Origin: an uncultured Porphyromonadaceae bacterium
GTDB lineage: Bacteria > Bacteroidota > Bacteroidia > Bacteroidales > Muribaculaceae
DNA length: 64,000 nt
NCBI GenBank assembly: GCA_902495245.1
Contig: CABUWI010000002.1
Span: forward strand, 124,001-188,000
Reading direction: 5' to 3'
Position 1 is the stretch's first letter. Each line of letters opens with the position of its first letter. The translations under genes were made by a program, and so were the position numbers. The notes below the pieces were generated by a model that did not search any database, had not been told where the DNA came from, and saw only the letters and a list, made by a program, of their open reading frames with translations. Shown in pieces: positions 8,709-17,928 of this stretch.

Positions 8709-11093
8709 ATGAAAACCAAACATATACTCGCCCTGCTCACGCTGCCCATGCTGGCGGCCTGCAGCGAAGACCTCTATACCGACAAGTTCGACTCGTCGAG
8801 CATAATCATAACGAAGACTCCGGCCTATCTCAACGTCTATCCGACCGACACGTGGTATTTTGGCAACTACAGCGATGGCACCACCGGCACTGTAGAGGCC
8901 GGCTCGAACTGGAAGATGTCGGGCATTGACTCATCGTGGCTCACCGTCAGCCCCTCGTCTGGCGAAGGCGGCTATGACCGCAGTAGCAACACATTCAAGA
9001 CAACGGCCGTAGAATATAAAACGGCTGAGAACACCGAACCGGTTCCGCGCACGTGCGTCATCACCGTCAGCTGCCCGACCGACCTGCCCGACATTCCCGA
9101 GCTGACCATGACCCAGACCTTCATGCAGTCAGGCATCACCCCGGAGTTCTCGGTCGAAATTCCAAGCGATATCAGCGGCAGCACATACGCGGCCAAAGGC
9201 AGCACCCTCGATGTGTCATATACTACCAACATCAAGCCGGAATATCTGTCAGTGCGCACCGATGCCGCAAACTGCTCGGCCACATGCTCAGACGGCACAA
9301 TGCACATAATCATCGGCGAAAACCCGGACGCCAACAGACGCACGATTACTTTCTATGTCTACGCGCAGGAAACGCCGATTACCAATTTTTCTTTCCGTCA
9401 GTATGGTGCCACTGCATATTGGTCTACCTCCTCGATTCAAATCGAGGCTGCAGGCGGCACAGCCTCGGCCACTGTGAGTGCCGCCCAGAGTTGGAGTCTC
9501 GTCCTCCCCGACGGCTGCGACTGGCTCACTGTGTCGCCCATGAGCGGCGATGCGATATATGGAGGCACGGAAGTAACGTTCAACGCTTCGGCCAACTCCA
9601 CCGGCAGTACGCGCGCGGCCTCCGTCAGCATCTGCAATAATGCCGGCAACGTGCTGGCGTCGCTTTCCGTTACGCAGGAATCAATCACTGCAGATGCAGA
9701 CACGCGATCTTTTTATAACCTCTCGGCTCGCGGCGAGACACGGACAATGCAGCTTACATTCCCCGGTTCATGGAAAGCCACTCCTGACGTAGACTGGATT
9801 ACCGTAAGCCCCAATTCGGCTACGGCAACAGCATATATTAACGGAGAAATCACATTCACAATCGCGCCCAACAAGAGCTCAAGCGCCACCCGTTACGGCA
9901 ACGTGGTATTCACCGGCACGTCGGCCGGAGACGCTACATCGCTCACCATCGCGTTCAGCCAGAAAGGAGCCGCCATAGGCTGCACCACCGACATCACCAT
10001 TCCAGCCACCGACGACGGCAGCTATGCCACAATCAATGTCATCTCCGACGTTGACTGGGAAGTAATCGGCAACCCGCCGTCGTGGTGCTCAATCTATCCC
10101 ACCTCGGGTTCGGCCGGAGAAACGGCAGTCAGAGTCTCGACGGCCGAAAACAATCCGTCGCTCACCGGGCGCTCGGGCACGATTGAAATCGGTCTGGCCG
10201 GCACCACCATAACCGCCAAGTGTACCGTCTATCAGTCGGGACGCCAAATGGTATCGGGCCAGAGCGAAATCAACGTCGACTGGCGCGAATATCCGGCGCT
10301 GCCGCTCGAAATTGAAGTGCCGGGCGAATGGGTGGCCTCGGCGAGCGAAAACTGGATTACCGTAAGCCCCGCAGCGGGCACAGGCAACGCCACCATCAAC
10401 GTCCACATCGAAGCTAACGCCGGCGCTAACGCTCGCTATGGCGTAATCAGCATCACCTCTGAGAGCGTAACCACAAATATACCCGTTAATCAGGGCGGAC
10501 GCATTCTCAACATCGAGACCACGGCCGGCGAAATCGGCGCCATGGGCGGCTCGACCGAGTTCTCGGTGAGCGCCACTGTCGAATACACCACGCGGATTGA
10601 CTACGGCGAAGGCACGACCGACTGGCTCACGCTCACCGACATCTCGGCCGACGGCATTACCGCCTATCGTGTAACCGCCATTGCCAACCCCTCGGTAAAC
10701 GACCGCGAGGCCTACGTAGAACTGGTAAGCGAAGACACCAACAACGTTCAGTTCTCGGTCAAGCAGCGCGGTCGCGACATACGCCTGAGCGCCCTTGAAA
10801 TCTCAATCAGCGGCAATGGCGGCACGACCGAAGACATCGTTGTCGACGCCGACGGTGAATACAGCGTAACGACTGAAGACACCTGGTTCTCCATCATCAA
10901 GGGCACCAACAACAACTTCCACCTCGCCGTAACGCCCAACACAACCGGCTCGAACCGCAGAGGCACGATTACAGTGAGCCTCACAGACGTTGCCGACGGC
11001 GAAAGCAAGTCTGTTACGGTTACGGTCAAGCAGAGCACATCGCCCGTAGACTTCGGCCTCGGCGACTTCGGCTCCGATCAGGACTGGAACTAA
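8709..11093 (+). CDS. Multi-BACON-domain surface lipoprotein
   Basis: A 794-residue lipoprotein (lipobox LAAC at residue 18) built from about eight tandem Ig-like BACON domains. Each carries the hallmark W-[IL]-T-[VL]-SP, as in SWLTVSPSSGEGGYD, DWLTVSPMSGDA, DWITVSPNSATA and NWITVSPAAGTG, followed by a strand ending in a VxQ or VKQ motif. BACON domains are known from Bacteroidetes surface proteins, where they bind or space out ligand domains. No enzyme domain is attached. It begins 14 bases after the PEGA gene and should be co-transcribed with it. The domain call is sure; the ligand is unknown. Confidence 0.9.
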   Translation: MKTKHILALLTLPMLAACSEDLYTDKFDSSSIIITKTPAYLNVYPTDTWYFGNYSDGTTGTVEAGSNWKMSGIDSSWLTVSPSSGEGGYDRSSNTFKTTAVEYKTAENTEPVPRTCVITVSCPTDLPDIPELTMTQTFMQSGITPEFSVEIPSDISGSTYAAKGSTLDVSYTTNIKPEYLSVRTDAANCSATCSDGTMHIIIGENPDANRRTITFYVYAQETPITNFSFRQYGATAYWSTSSIQIEAAGGTASATVSAAQSWSLVLPDGCDWLTVSPMSGDAIYGGTEVTFNASANSTGSTRAASVSICNNAGNVLASLSVTQESITADADTRSFYNLSARGETRTMQLTFPGSWKATPDVDWITVSPNSATATAYINGEITFTIAPNKSSSATRYGNVVFTGTSAGDATSLTIAFSQKGAAIGCTTDITIPATDDGSYATINVISDVDWEVIGNPPSWCSIYPTSGSAGETAVRVSTAENNPSLTGRSGTIEIGLAGTTITAKCTVYQSGRQMVSGQSEINVDWREYPALPLEIEVPGEWVASASENWITVSPAAGTGNATINVHIEANAGANARYGVISITSESVTTNIPVNQGGRILNIETTAGEIGAMGGSTEFSVSATVEYTTRIDYGEGTTDWLTLTDISADGITAYRVTAIANPSVNDREAYVELVSEDTNNVQFSVKQRGRDIRLSALEISISGNGGTTEDIVVDADGEYSVTTEDTWFSIIKGTNNNFHLAVTPNTTGSNRRGTITVSLTDVADGESKSVTVTVKQSTSPVDFGLGDFGSDQDWN

Positions 11094-11164
11094 ACGGCTT
11101 GTCAAACAATAAACCACAACACTGACAGTGTAGGGACAATAAACAACACTAAATGACTTAAGAA

Positions 11165-12409
11165 ATGAGTAAGTTAATTAAATATATAGTATCCGCCGCA
11201 GCCGCGCTCGCACTGAGCGCGTGCAGCGACGAGATGCCCCGCGGCACGGAAGTCAACGAAGAGGGCTTCCACGTCTACAAACTCGACATGGACATAGCCT
11301 TTGACGGCGAAGAAGGCTCTCGCGCCGCCCACCAGTGGACTTCGAGCGATTATGTATATGTAGATTTCGAAACCGGCGATACCCCCGTCTGGGGCTATGC
11401 GTACTATAACACGTATTCCGAAGAGTGGCTTCTCTACATGGTCAGCAGCCTGCCCGAGAGTGTGAGATCTGGCCAGTGCACCTGCTGGTACTTCTCTGAC
11501 AACTATCAGCATTCGCTTTCCACGAGCACCGAGGAAATCAACCTCAACTACTCGCAGACACCCTATCAGGCACAAACGACATTCAGTTTCGTCAACGACA
11601 AAGTAAGCGTCTCGGCAAAGCTGAATCCGGTAATGGGCCGCGTCAAACTGCGCAGCGCCAACGCGCAGTCGTATATATGGATTCTCGGTCCGAGTGTACC
11701 GAAATATCTCGACCTGAAAACGGGTCAGGCCATTCTCGACAACATGGACAGATACGTCAGCCTCAGCAATTATGACAGTGAAAGCGGACTCTACACCTCC
11801 GAATATATCAACGCCTACTATTTTGCCGACGACACCGAGCGAGTGTTCAAAATCAAAGACGGCACTCCTCAACCCGATGTGATCTACATGCGCGACTTTG
11901 CCAGCAACAAAAACGTGCTTGCCGCCGGCACCTCGGGCTATATAGACGTACCAACCGCTGAGAGCCACGATGGCTGGATTATGGACGAATGGAGAACCTA
12001 CTCGGGATCGTATGAGTACTATGGCAACGTTAACGACCTCTCGCCCGAAGAAAACACCTATTATTTCCACACGGTTAATATCATGCCGAGCTTGATAGGC
12101 ATCAAGGTAACAGTTTCTCACGATGCTTACAGCATCTATAGCGGCTCAGAGCCAACAAAGAAATCAGCCGCGCTCTATGTTGAAGTCTTTGACGGAGTAC
12201 CGGGAGAAGACTCCGAACCGATAGGTTATTGGAACATAACCCTCTATAAACCTGACGGCAGCTTCACCACCGATACATATAACACCGAACGCATTTTCAT
12301 GCTTCCGTCGACTGAAAAAGTCAACGACATGCCCTACTATCGTGTGTCGGTCATCACCGATGGGGTTCAGATGCGTCTGACCCAGACAGAAATAACCAAC
12401 TGGTTCTGA
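11165..12409 (+). CDS. Hypothetical surface lipoprotein
   Basis: A 414-residue protein with a clear lipoprotein signal (MSKLIKYIVSAAAALALSAC). The mature part is rich in Tyr, Ser and Asp and predicted mostly beta. The pattern of a short acidic leader, a beta-rich first half and a second half with SLIGIKVTVSH faintly recalls the fimbrillin/Mfa-like lipoproteins of Bacteroidales, but I cannot identify a family. It lies 71 bases downstream of the BACON gene and 41 bases upstream of the LPP20-like lipoprotein, so it is probably part of the same cluster. Confidence 0.75.
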   Translation: MSKLIKYIVSAAAALALSACSDEMPRGTEVNEEGFHVYKLDMDIAFDGEEGSRAAHQWTSSDYVYVDFETGDTPVWGYAYYNTYSEEWLLYMVSSLPESVRSGQCTCWYFSDNYQHSLSTSTEEINLNYSQTPYQAQTTFSFVNDKVSVSAKLNPVMGRVKLRSANAQSYIWILGPSVPKYLDLKTGQAILDNMDRYVSLSNYDSESGLYTSEYINAYYFADDTERVFKIKDGTPQPDVIYMRDFASNKNVLAAGTSGYIDVPTAESHDGWIMDEWRTYSGSYEYYGNVNDLSPEENTYYFHTVNIMPSLIGIKVTVSHDAYSIYSGSEPTKKSAALYVEVFDGVPGEDSEPIGYWNITLYKPDGSFTTDTYNTERIFMLPSTEKVNDMPYYRVSVITDGVQMRLTQTEITNWF

Positions 12410-12450
12410 TAATCAATCAACAACTCACATAAACCAATCACAGTTTCACT

Positions 12451-13119
12451 ATGAAAGCAATCAAGATTCTGCCGGCACTGGCCCTGGGCCTGCTGACACT
12501 GACAGCAACCTCTTGCGGCGGCTCGAAAAAGGCCGTTGCCGACGTTACGAACCCCGAACAGATTGACGGCGCCGTTCGCCAGCTCGACTCGAAGTCGCAG
12601 CAGCTGGCCCAGCGCAAACCGCTGACGCGCACATGGGGCGTGGGCACGGCTCCCGACAAGGCCTTCGCCCAGTCAATCGCCGAGGCCGACGCTCGCCGCA
12701 AATATGCCGCCTCGATCGGCACGATTGTAAACGGTGCGATAGAGCGCTCGAACGACATGGTCAAGAAAGCCGCCACCGATGACAAAAAGACCGTAAACGT
12801 AGGCGACTTCGGCCAGATTACTCAGGAAGACGTCAAGAACATCATTGACAACATCGCCGTGAGCGGCACCGTGGTCATCAACTCCGACACTTACAAGACC
12901 AAGAACGGACAATATGAGGTCTACACGTGCATCGAGTTCGTGGGCGACCAGCTCGACCTGGAGAAAGACCTCGTCAAGGAATACCGCAAGTCGCTCGAGC
13001 AGAAAGTTTCAGATGCCGACCGCGACAAACTTGAAGACCGCATCAACAAGTTCAAGCAGGAAATAAACGACGACCTCGAAAAGCGCGCCCGCCAGTCGAA
13101 AATCGGCGCTGAAGACTAA
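12451..13119 (+). CDS. LPP20-like lipoprotein
   Basis: A 222-residue lipoprotein (lipobox ATSC) with a single LPP20-like domain. The segment TWGVGTAPDKAFAQSIAEAD, followed by Ala/Arg-rich helix and a strand with VSGTVVINSDTYKTKNGQYE, is the typical alpha/beta pattern of this family of envelope proteins. The C-terminus is a charged helix (residues about 180-220). It is followed after 38 bases by a second, larger protein with the same domain type, suggesting the two work together. The molecular function of LPP20 proteins is not established. Confidence 0.8.
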   Translation: MKAIKILPALALGLLTLTATSCGGSKKAVADVTNPEQIDGAVRQLDSKSQQLAQRKPLTRTWGVGTAPDKAFAQSIAEADARRKYAASIGTIVNGAIERSNDMVKKAATDDKKTVNVGDFGQITQEDVKNIIDNIAVSGTVVINSDTYKTKNGQYEVYTCIEFVGDQLDLEKDLVKEYRKSLEQKVSDADRDKLEDRINKFKQEINDDLEKRARQSKIGAED

Positions 13120-13157
13120 ACAACCTCACCTAAAAAGAACAACAGACTCACTTCTTG

Positions 13158-15047
13158 ATGAAACTTCGAAGCCTACTGGCTGCGGCACTCGTAATGTGTG
13201 CCGCAGCCGCCGGCGCTCAAAGCTGGAGCGAAATCTCAACCTCGGGCAACTACCTCTGGGGCGAAGGCATGGGCGACACCCCCGAAGCCGCCGACCAGCA
13301 GGCCCTGGCCATGCTCATACGTCAGGTCAAGGTCAACGTGTCCGACCGCATGTCGCTGCGCGACGAGATGAAGCGCCAGGGGCGCACGGCCAACTACGAG
13401 CAGACCGTGAGCCACTTGATTGACTCATATTCGGCCGCCGCACTCGACAACACCAAAGCGCTTAACATGGGCAAGGAGGGCAACCAATATAAAATCGGCC
13501 GATACATTGCCCGCGCGGAAGTGGACAAGATTTTCGCCTCGAGGCGCAAAAAGGTGGTCGACATGGTCAAGGCCGCCGACCGCGCCGAGCAACAGGGCAA
13601 GGTCGACGTTGCGCTGCGCAACCTCTCGTGGGCCTTTTCGCTGCTCAAGTCCACGCCCGACGCCAACGCCCAGGAGCTGGGCGGCCGCCCTCTGATGACG
13701 CTCATTCCGGAGCGCATGGAGGAGATTCTGAGCAACATCAAGGTGAGCATCGACGGCCACGAAGGCACGGAGATGGACCTGCTGTTCAACTACAAGGGCA
13801 AACCCGTCAACTCGCTCGACTACCGCTTTAACGACGGCGGCTTCTGGAGCAACCTCTGCGGCGCGCAAGACGGCTTTGCGCGCATCGACCTCTCGCCCGG
13901 CAGCCCGATGGACAAGATTACGGTGGAAATCGAGTGCAACTACGTGGAGCAGGCCGACCTTGACGACGAAATCCGCATGGTCATGGCCTCCATAGAGCCT
14001 GTAACCCTGAGCCGCGCAACTATCAACGTAACCGACCGCGGCAGCAAGACGGCGCCGGTTGACAACGCGCTGGTCAACACCGGTTCGATGGTCATCGGCG
14101 GCCCGGCGTCAACGGCATCGACGGCCGCGCCTGCGGCGGCCGACCCCCGCAACACCTTCACCGAGGTCGACCCCGAAGACTTCCGCCTGCCCGACCGGCT
14201 GAGCGACCCGGGTGTCTACGCCGACAAGATGGAGGAACTGCTGAAGGCAGTGGCTTCCAAGCGCCACTCTGACGTCGCAGCCCTGCTGACGCCCGACGGC
14301 CAGCGCATGTACAACCGACTGCTCAAATATGGCAACGCCACGCTCATCAACAAGGAGAACATGACCTACTGGCCCACGGGCGACGGGCGCGTCATTTGCC
14401 GCGGAGCCATGCTGAACTTCCGCTTCCGCAGCGGTTCGAAACGCAATTTCAGCCAGGAGCTGGTCATCGGGTTCAACGCCGAAGGGCTGATTGACAACAT
14501 CGCCTTCGGCCTGGGGCAGACCTCGACCAACGACATTCTGGGCCAGAGCGCCTATCCCGAACAGATTCGCCAGATTCTGCTGACGTTCATGGAGAACTAT
14601 CAGACGGCCTTCGCGCTGAAAGACCTGGGCTATCTGAAGTCAATCTTCGCCGACGGCGCCATCATCATCACCGGCACGGTCAAGCCGGGCGTCAAGGCTA
14701 AAGACCGCCTCAACATCGGCGGCGAACACATAGTTTACAACCGCCTGAACAAACAGGAATACATGGATCGCCTTGAGCGCACGTTCGCCTCACGCGAGTA
14801 TGTTACGCTGCGCTTCAACAACGCGCGCGTGCGCCGCGCCAACTCGGGCGGCGAAATCTACGGCATTCAGCTCGAACAGGACTACTTCTCGCCCTCCTAT
14901 TGCGACCACGGATACCTCTTCCTCGAGCTGAACCTCAACGACATCAAGGAGCCGCAAATCATCGTGCGCACGTGGCAGCCCAAGCCCGACCCGAAGTTCG
15001 GTCTCTTCAACGAAAACGATTTCCCGATTCAGCAATATGACGATTAA
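13158..15047 (+). CDS. LPP20-like exported protein with C-terminal NTF2-like region
   Basis: Starting at the ATG at 13158 (a TTG just upstream is in frame but unnecessary), the 629-residue product has a signal peptide ending AAGAQ. Residues about 25-150 repeat the LPP20 pattern (NYLWGEGMGDTPEAADQQAL). A central beta domain follows (about 190-300), then an Ala/Ser/Thr linker. The C-terminal half contains two alpha+beta segments that look NTF2/SnoaL-like (MENYQTAFALKDLGYLKSIF). Its stop overlaps the next gene by 11 bases, indicating tight coupling with the transglutaminase-like protein. The function is unknown. Confidence 0.75.
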   Translation: MKLRSLLAAALVMCAAAAGAQSWSEISTSGNYLWGEGMGDTPEAADQQALAMLIRQVKVNVSDRMSLRDEMKRQGRTANYEQTVSHLIDSYSAAALDNTKALNMGKEGNQYKIGRYIARAEVDKIFASRRKKVVDMVKAADRAEQQGKVDVALRNLSWAFSLLKSTPDANAQELGGRPLMTLIPERMEEILSNIKVSIDGHEGTEMDLLFNYKGKPVNSLDYRFNDGGFWSNLCGAQDGFARIDLSPGSPMDKITVEIECNYVEQADLDDEIRMVMASIEPVTLSRATINVTDRGSKTAPVDNALVNTGSMVIGGPASTASTAAPAAADPRNTFTEVDPEDFRLPDRLSDPGVYADKMEELLKAVASKRHSDVAALLTPDGQRMYNRLLKYGNATLINKENMTYWPTGDGRVICRGAMLNFRFRSGSKRNFSQELVIGFNAEGLIDNIAFGLGQTSTNDILGQSAYPEQIRQILLTFMENYQTAFALKDLGYLKSIFADGAIIITGTVKPGVKAKDRLNIGGEHIVYNRLNKQEYMDRLERTFASREYVTLRFNNARVRRANSGGEIYGIQLEQDYFSPSYCDHGYLFLELNLNDIKEPQIIVRTWQPKPDPKFGLFNENDFPIQQYDD

Positions 15048-16518
15048 ACCCATAGTCTTGCTGCTGGCGGCGGCCATGCTGCCCGTCGGCGCCCAAGCGC
15101 GCAAGTCGGCCTATGACAAGGCGCGCGAAAAACAGGAAAAGCGCTACGAAAAAGCGAAAAAGCAGGCCACGAAGCGCTATGAAAACCTGCGCGACCAAGC
15201 CAACCGCCGCTACATCAAGGCCCTCGAGAAAGCCTGGAAGCGCTATGAGCGCAACGCGCCCGTGGCCCGGCCGGTCGAACCGCCCGTGCCGCCCGTCGTG
15301 GCGCCGCCCAAGCCTGAGCCGCCCATTGACCGCCCCGTGAAGGTCGACCCCGTGCCCGTGGCTCCGCTGCCACAGCCGGCGCCGCAGCCCGAACCCATCG
15401 CGCCGCCGCAACCGCCGGTCGAGCCTATCGCCACCTATCAGTTCACGTGGCTCGGCACTCCGCTCGAGGTGCGCCGCCCCGCCGACATCAAGATGACGAC
15501 GTCGGCGCCCGACGCAGTGGCCGCCGCGTGGCAGGCCCTGAGCGCGCCCGAGTATGACGCCATGCTCGAAGACTGCCTCACGATTCGCCGCGACCGCGAG
15601 CTCTGCGACTGGGCCTATCTCAGCCTCGTGAGCAGCCTGACCTCCGGCCTCTACGGCCAAGGTACACCCGCGGCCGAGACGCTGGCCGCATGGCTGCTGT
15701 CGCAGTCGGGCTACAAAGTGCGACTGGCCACTACCGGCAAGACCCTGCGCACCCTCTTTGCGAGCCGCCACATGATTTACGGCCGTACCTTCCTGATTGA
15801 CGGCAACGACTACCTCTATCCGCTCACGCCCACCGAAAGCGACGAAGGCTGGTACATGGCCTCGGCCGACATGCCCGGCGAAAAGACAGTATCGCTCTAC
15901 GTGAACCGCCTGCCGCGCCTGAACGCGCACGCCAAGAGCCCGCGCACACTCAAATGGGCGCAGGGCAACGGCGCGACGGCCACAGTGAGCGGCGACGCGA
16001 ACCTCATTGACTTCTATGCATCATATCCGACGTCATATCTCGACGGCGACCACATGACCCGCTGGCAGCAATATGCCATGACACCCCTCTCGGCGAGCAA
16101 CCGGCCCATGGTCGAGACGCTGCGCAAGGCGATTGCCGGAAAGTCGCAGGCCGAAGCCGTCGGCACGATTCTCAACTTCGTGCAGACAGCGTTTGAATAT
16201 GAGTATGACGACAAAGTGTGGGGTGGCGACCGCGCCTTCTTCCCCGACGAGACGGTCTACTACCCCTATAGCGACTGCGAGGACCGCGCCATTCTCTTCA
16301 CGCGACTGGTGCGCGACCTGACGGGTCTGAACGCCGCCCTGCTCTACTATCCCGGCCACCTGGCCGCCGCCGTAGAGTTCACCGACCCGGTCAAGGGCGA
16401 CTGGCTCACCATCGGAGGGCGCCGTTTCGTGGTGTGCGACCCCACCTACATCAACGCCCCCGTGGGCTCAACCATGCCCGGCATGGACAACGCCACCGCC
16501 AAAGCCATACAGCTCTGA
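15037..16518 (+). CDS. Secreted transglutaminase-like protein with coiled-coil and Pro-rich linker
   Basis: A 493-residue exported protein (signal peptide ending AQARK). Residues about 23-70 are a highly charged Lys/Glu/Tyr/Arg helix with repeats such as EKRYEKAKKQATKRYEN, probably a coiled coil or cell-wall-contacting segment. A Pro-rich linker with alternating P and V covers about 75-135. The C-terminal half is a transglutaminase-like cysteine fold with what looks like an intact triad: Cys in YSDCEDRA, His in YPGHLAAA and Asp in VVCDPTYIN. Such domains act as cysteine peptidases or crosslinking enzymes. It closes the three-gene LPP20 unit. Confidence 0.8.
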   Translation: MTIKPIVLLLAAAMLPVGAQARKSAYDKAREKQEKRYEKAKKQATKRYENLRDQANRRYIKALEKAWKRYERNAPVARPVEPPVPPVVAPPKPEPPIDRPVKVDPVPVAPLPQPAPQPEPIAPPQPPVEPIATYQFTWLGTPLEVRRPADIKMTTSAPDAVAAAWQALSAPEYDAMLEDCLTIRRDRELCDWAYLSLVSSLTSGLYGQGTPAAETLAAWLLSQSGYKVRLATTGKTLRTLFASRHMIYGRTFLIDGNDYLYPLTPTESDEGWYMASADMPGEKTVSLYVNRLPRLNAHAKSPRTLKWAQGNGATATVSGDANLIDFYASYPTSYLDGDHMTRWQQYAMTPLSASNRPMVETLRKAIAGKSQAEAVGTILNFVQTAFEYEYDDKVWGGDRAFFPDETVYYPYSDCEDRAILFTRLVRDLTGLNAALLYYPGHLAAAVEFTDPVKGDWLTIGGRRFVVCDPTYINAPVGSTMPGMDNATAKAIQL

Positions 16519-16669
16519 AAGTTAAGAGTTAAGGGTTAAGGGTTAAGGGTTAAGAGTTATCTCTTCAATTCCACCCCAACCTTTAATCCTTAACTCTTCA
16601 CTCCCTACCCAACCTTTAACCCTTAACCTTTAGCCCTTAACCTTTAGCCCTTAACCTTTAACCCTAAAG
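16519..16669. repeat. Telomere-like GTTAAGG/CCTTAAC repeats in inverted arrangement
   Basis: The left half (about 16519-16556) is made of GTTAAGG and GTTAAGA units. The right half (about 16580-16668) consists of CCTTAAC, CCTTTAAC and CCTTTAGC units in the opposite sense. RNA from either strand could fold into a long imperfect hairpin, so it may end transcription between the transglutaminase-like and SH3b genes. Similar short runs occur near 59575. Confidence 0.75.
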
Positions 16670-17818
16670 ATGAAACGCATTGCAACCCTGGGGATAGCGC
16701 TTTTCTGCGCAATAGTTTCAATGGCCGCGCCCCACACCGTTACGGCCAAAGTGCTCAACCTGCGCACCGAGCCGTCGACCTCGGCCGCCGTCGGCACGGC
16801 CGTCATGAAAGGCGCCACGGTCGAAGTCGTGGCCATTGAAGGCGACTGGGCCCGAGTGGAACACGACGGCAAGACCTACTGGGCCGCCGCACAATATCTT
16901 GAACCCGCCACCGACGCCGCCCCGGCCGCTGAACCCGAAGACAAGGAATCGGCGTTTTTGGCCACGCTCAAATCGTGGAACCTCCCCGACATGGTGGCCA
17001 ACAACTCGAATGTGCCTTTCTATGCGGCCCTGACGCTACTGGTTATCTTCGCCCTTGTGCAGATTATCGGCGGAGCCGACGCCTACGACAAACCCGGAGC
17101 GTTTTATGCGGGTGCCGCAGGCTTCCTGGCGCTTTGCGTGCTTGAAATCGTGCACTTCGCTGGCTATCGCGGCGACGTTACGTGGTTCTGCTCGCCCGAC
17201 AAGGTCGGGTGGCTATGGACGGTCATCAACTTCCTGCTCTTCGGCTACTTCTGCTACGTCCAGATTGTTACCTACATCATTCTCAACAGCATGGTGCACT
17301 ATCACGGCCGCCGCTCCTGCGACGTCCGCGTGGGCCTGATTCTGACGCTCGTGGCCCTGGGGGCGTTCATCGTGAGCGCGCTCTTCTTCGAACAATATAA
17401 CCGCGCCGTCATCATCATCGACGCCGTCGGGCTCGCCGCATGGCTCGGGTGGATGGTCTGGTGCAACGTGCGCGACGGCGGCTCGTGGTTCAACCTTCCG
17501 CTGGCCATCGTGCTGTGGGTTGTCGGAGTGGCTGCGACGCTGGTCGTGCTGTTCAACTTCATCGTCATGCTCATTCTGGTGCTCGTTGCCGGTCTCGCCG
17601 GCTGGTTTGTGCTGAAAATGGTCGGCTCGTCGTCATCATCGTCGTCAGGCGTTTCCTCAACGACGCAGCCCGAAGAGAAGCGCACTTTCCTGGAAGATTC
17701 TTACGGCAACAAGATTGAAGTGGAAGAATCGGCATTCAGCGACACGGCCACCGAAAAGGGCGTAATCGGCGGCCGCAAGTTCGAAAAAGGCAGCGACGGC
17801 AACTGGCACGAAGCCTAA
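16670..17818 (+). CDS. SH3b-domain protein with polytopic membrane region
   Basis: A 382-residue protein with a signal peptide (ending SMAAP), a bacterial SH3 domain at about 24-85 (VLNLRTEPSTSAAVGTAVMKG through YWAAAQYLEP), a short acidic linker and then six or seven membrane helices between about 115 and 320 (for example NVPFYAALTLLVIFALVQII). A Ser-rich stretch and a soluble tail of about 60 residues end the protein. SH3b domains generally bind peptidoglycan or peptides outside the membrane, so this may sense or anchor to the wall. No family name is recognised for the membrane part. It lies behind the telomere-like repeat block and is probably a separate unit. Confidence 0.75.
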   Translation: MKRIATLGIALFCAIVSMAAPHTVTAKVLNLRTEPSTSAAVGTAVMKGATVEVVAIEGDWARVEHDGKTYWAAAQYLEPATDAAPAAEPEDKESAFLATLKSWNLPDMVANNSNVPFYAALTLLVIFALVQIIGGADAYDKPGAFYAGAAGFLALCVLEIVHFAGYRGDVTWFCSPDKVGWLWTVINFLLFGYFCYVQIVTYIILNSMVHYHGRRSCDVRVGLILTLVALGAFIVSALFFEQYNRAVIIIDAVGLAAWLGWMVWCNVRDGGSWFNLPLAIVLWVVGVAATLVVLFNFIVMLILVLVAGLAGWFVLKMVGSSSSSSSGVSSTTQPEEKRTFLEDSYGNKIEVEESAFSDTATEKGVIGGRKFEKGSDGNWHEA

Positions 17819-17928
17819 CCACCAACCGTTACTTTGTTTCACCCATAACTATCTGTGCCGCAGGTCTGATGGCCGCATTTTTCGTTCACCCTGTAAAATC
17901 GGTGGCATGAAACTTTGAAAAAACCTGA

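Noticed and set aside
16519..16669. Possible CRISPR array
   Set aside because: The units are only 7-8 bases, have no unique spacers and occur in both orientations; no cas genes are near.
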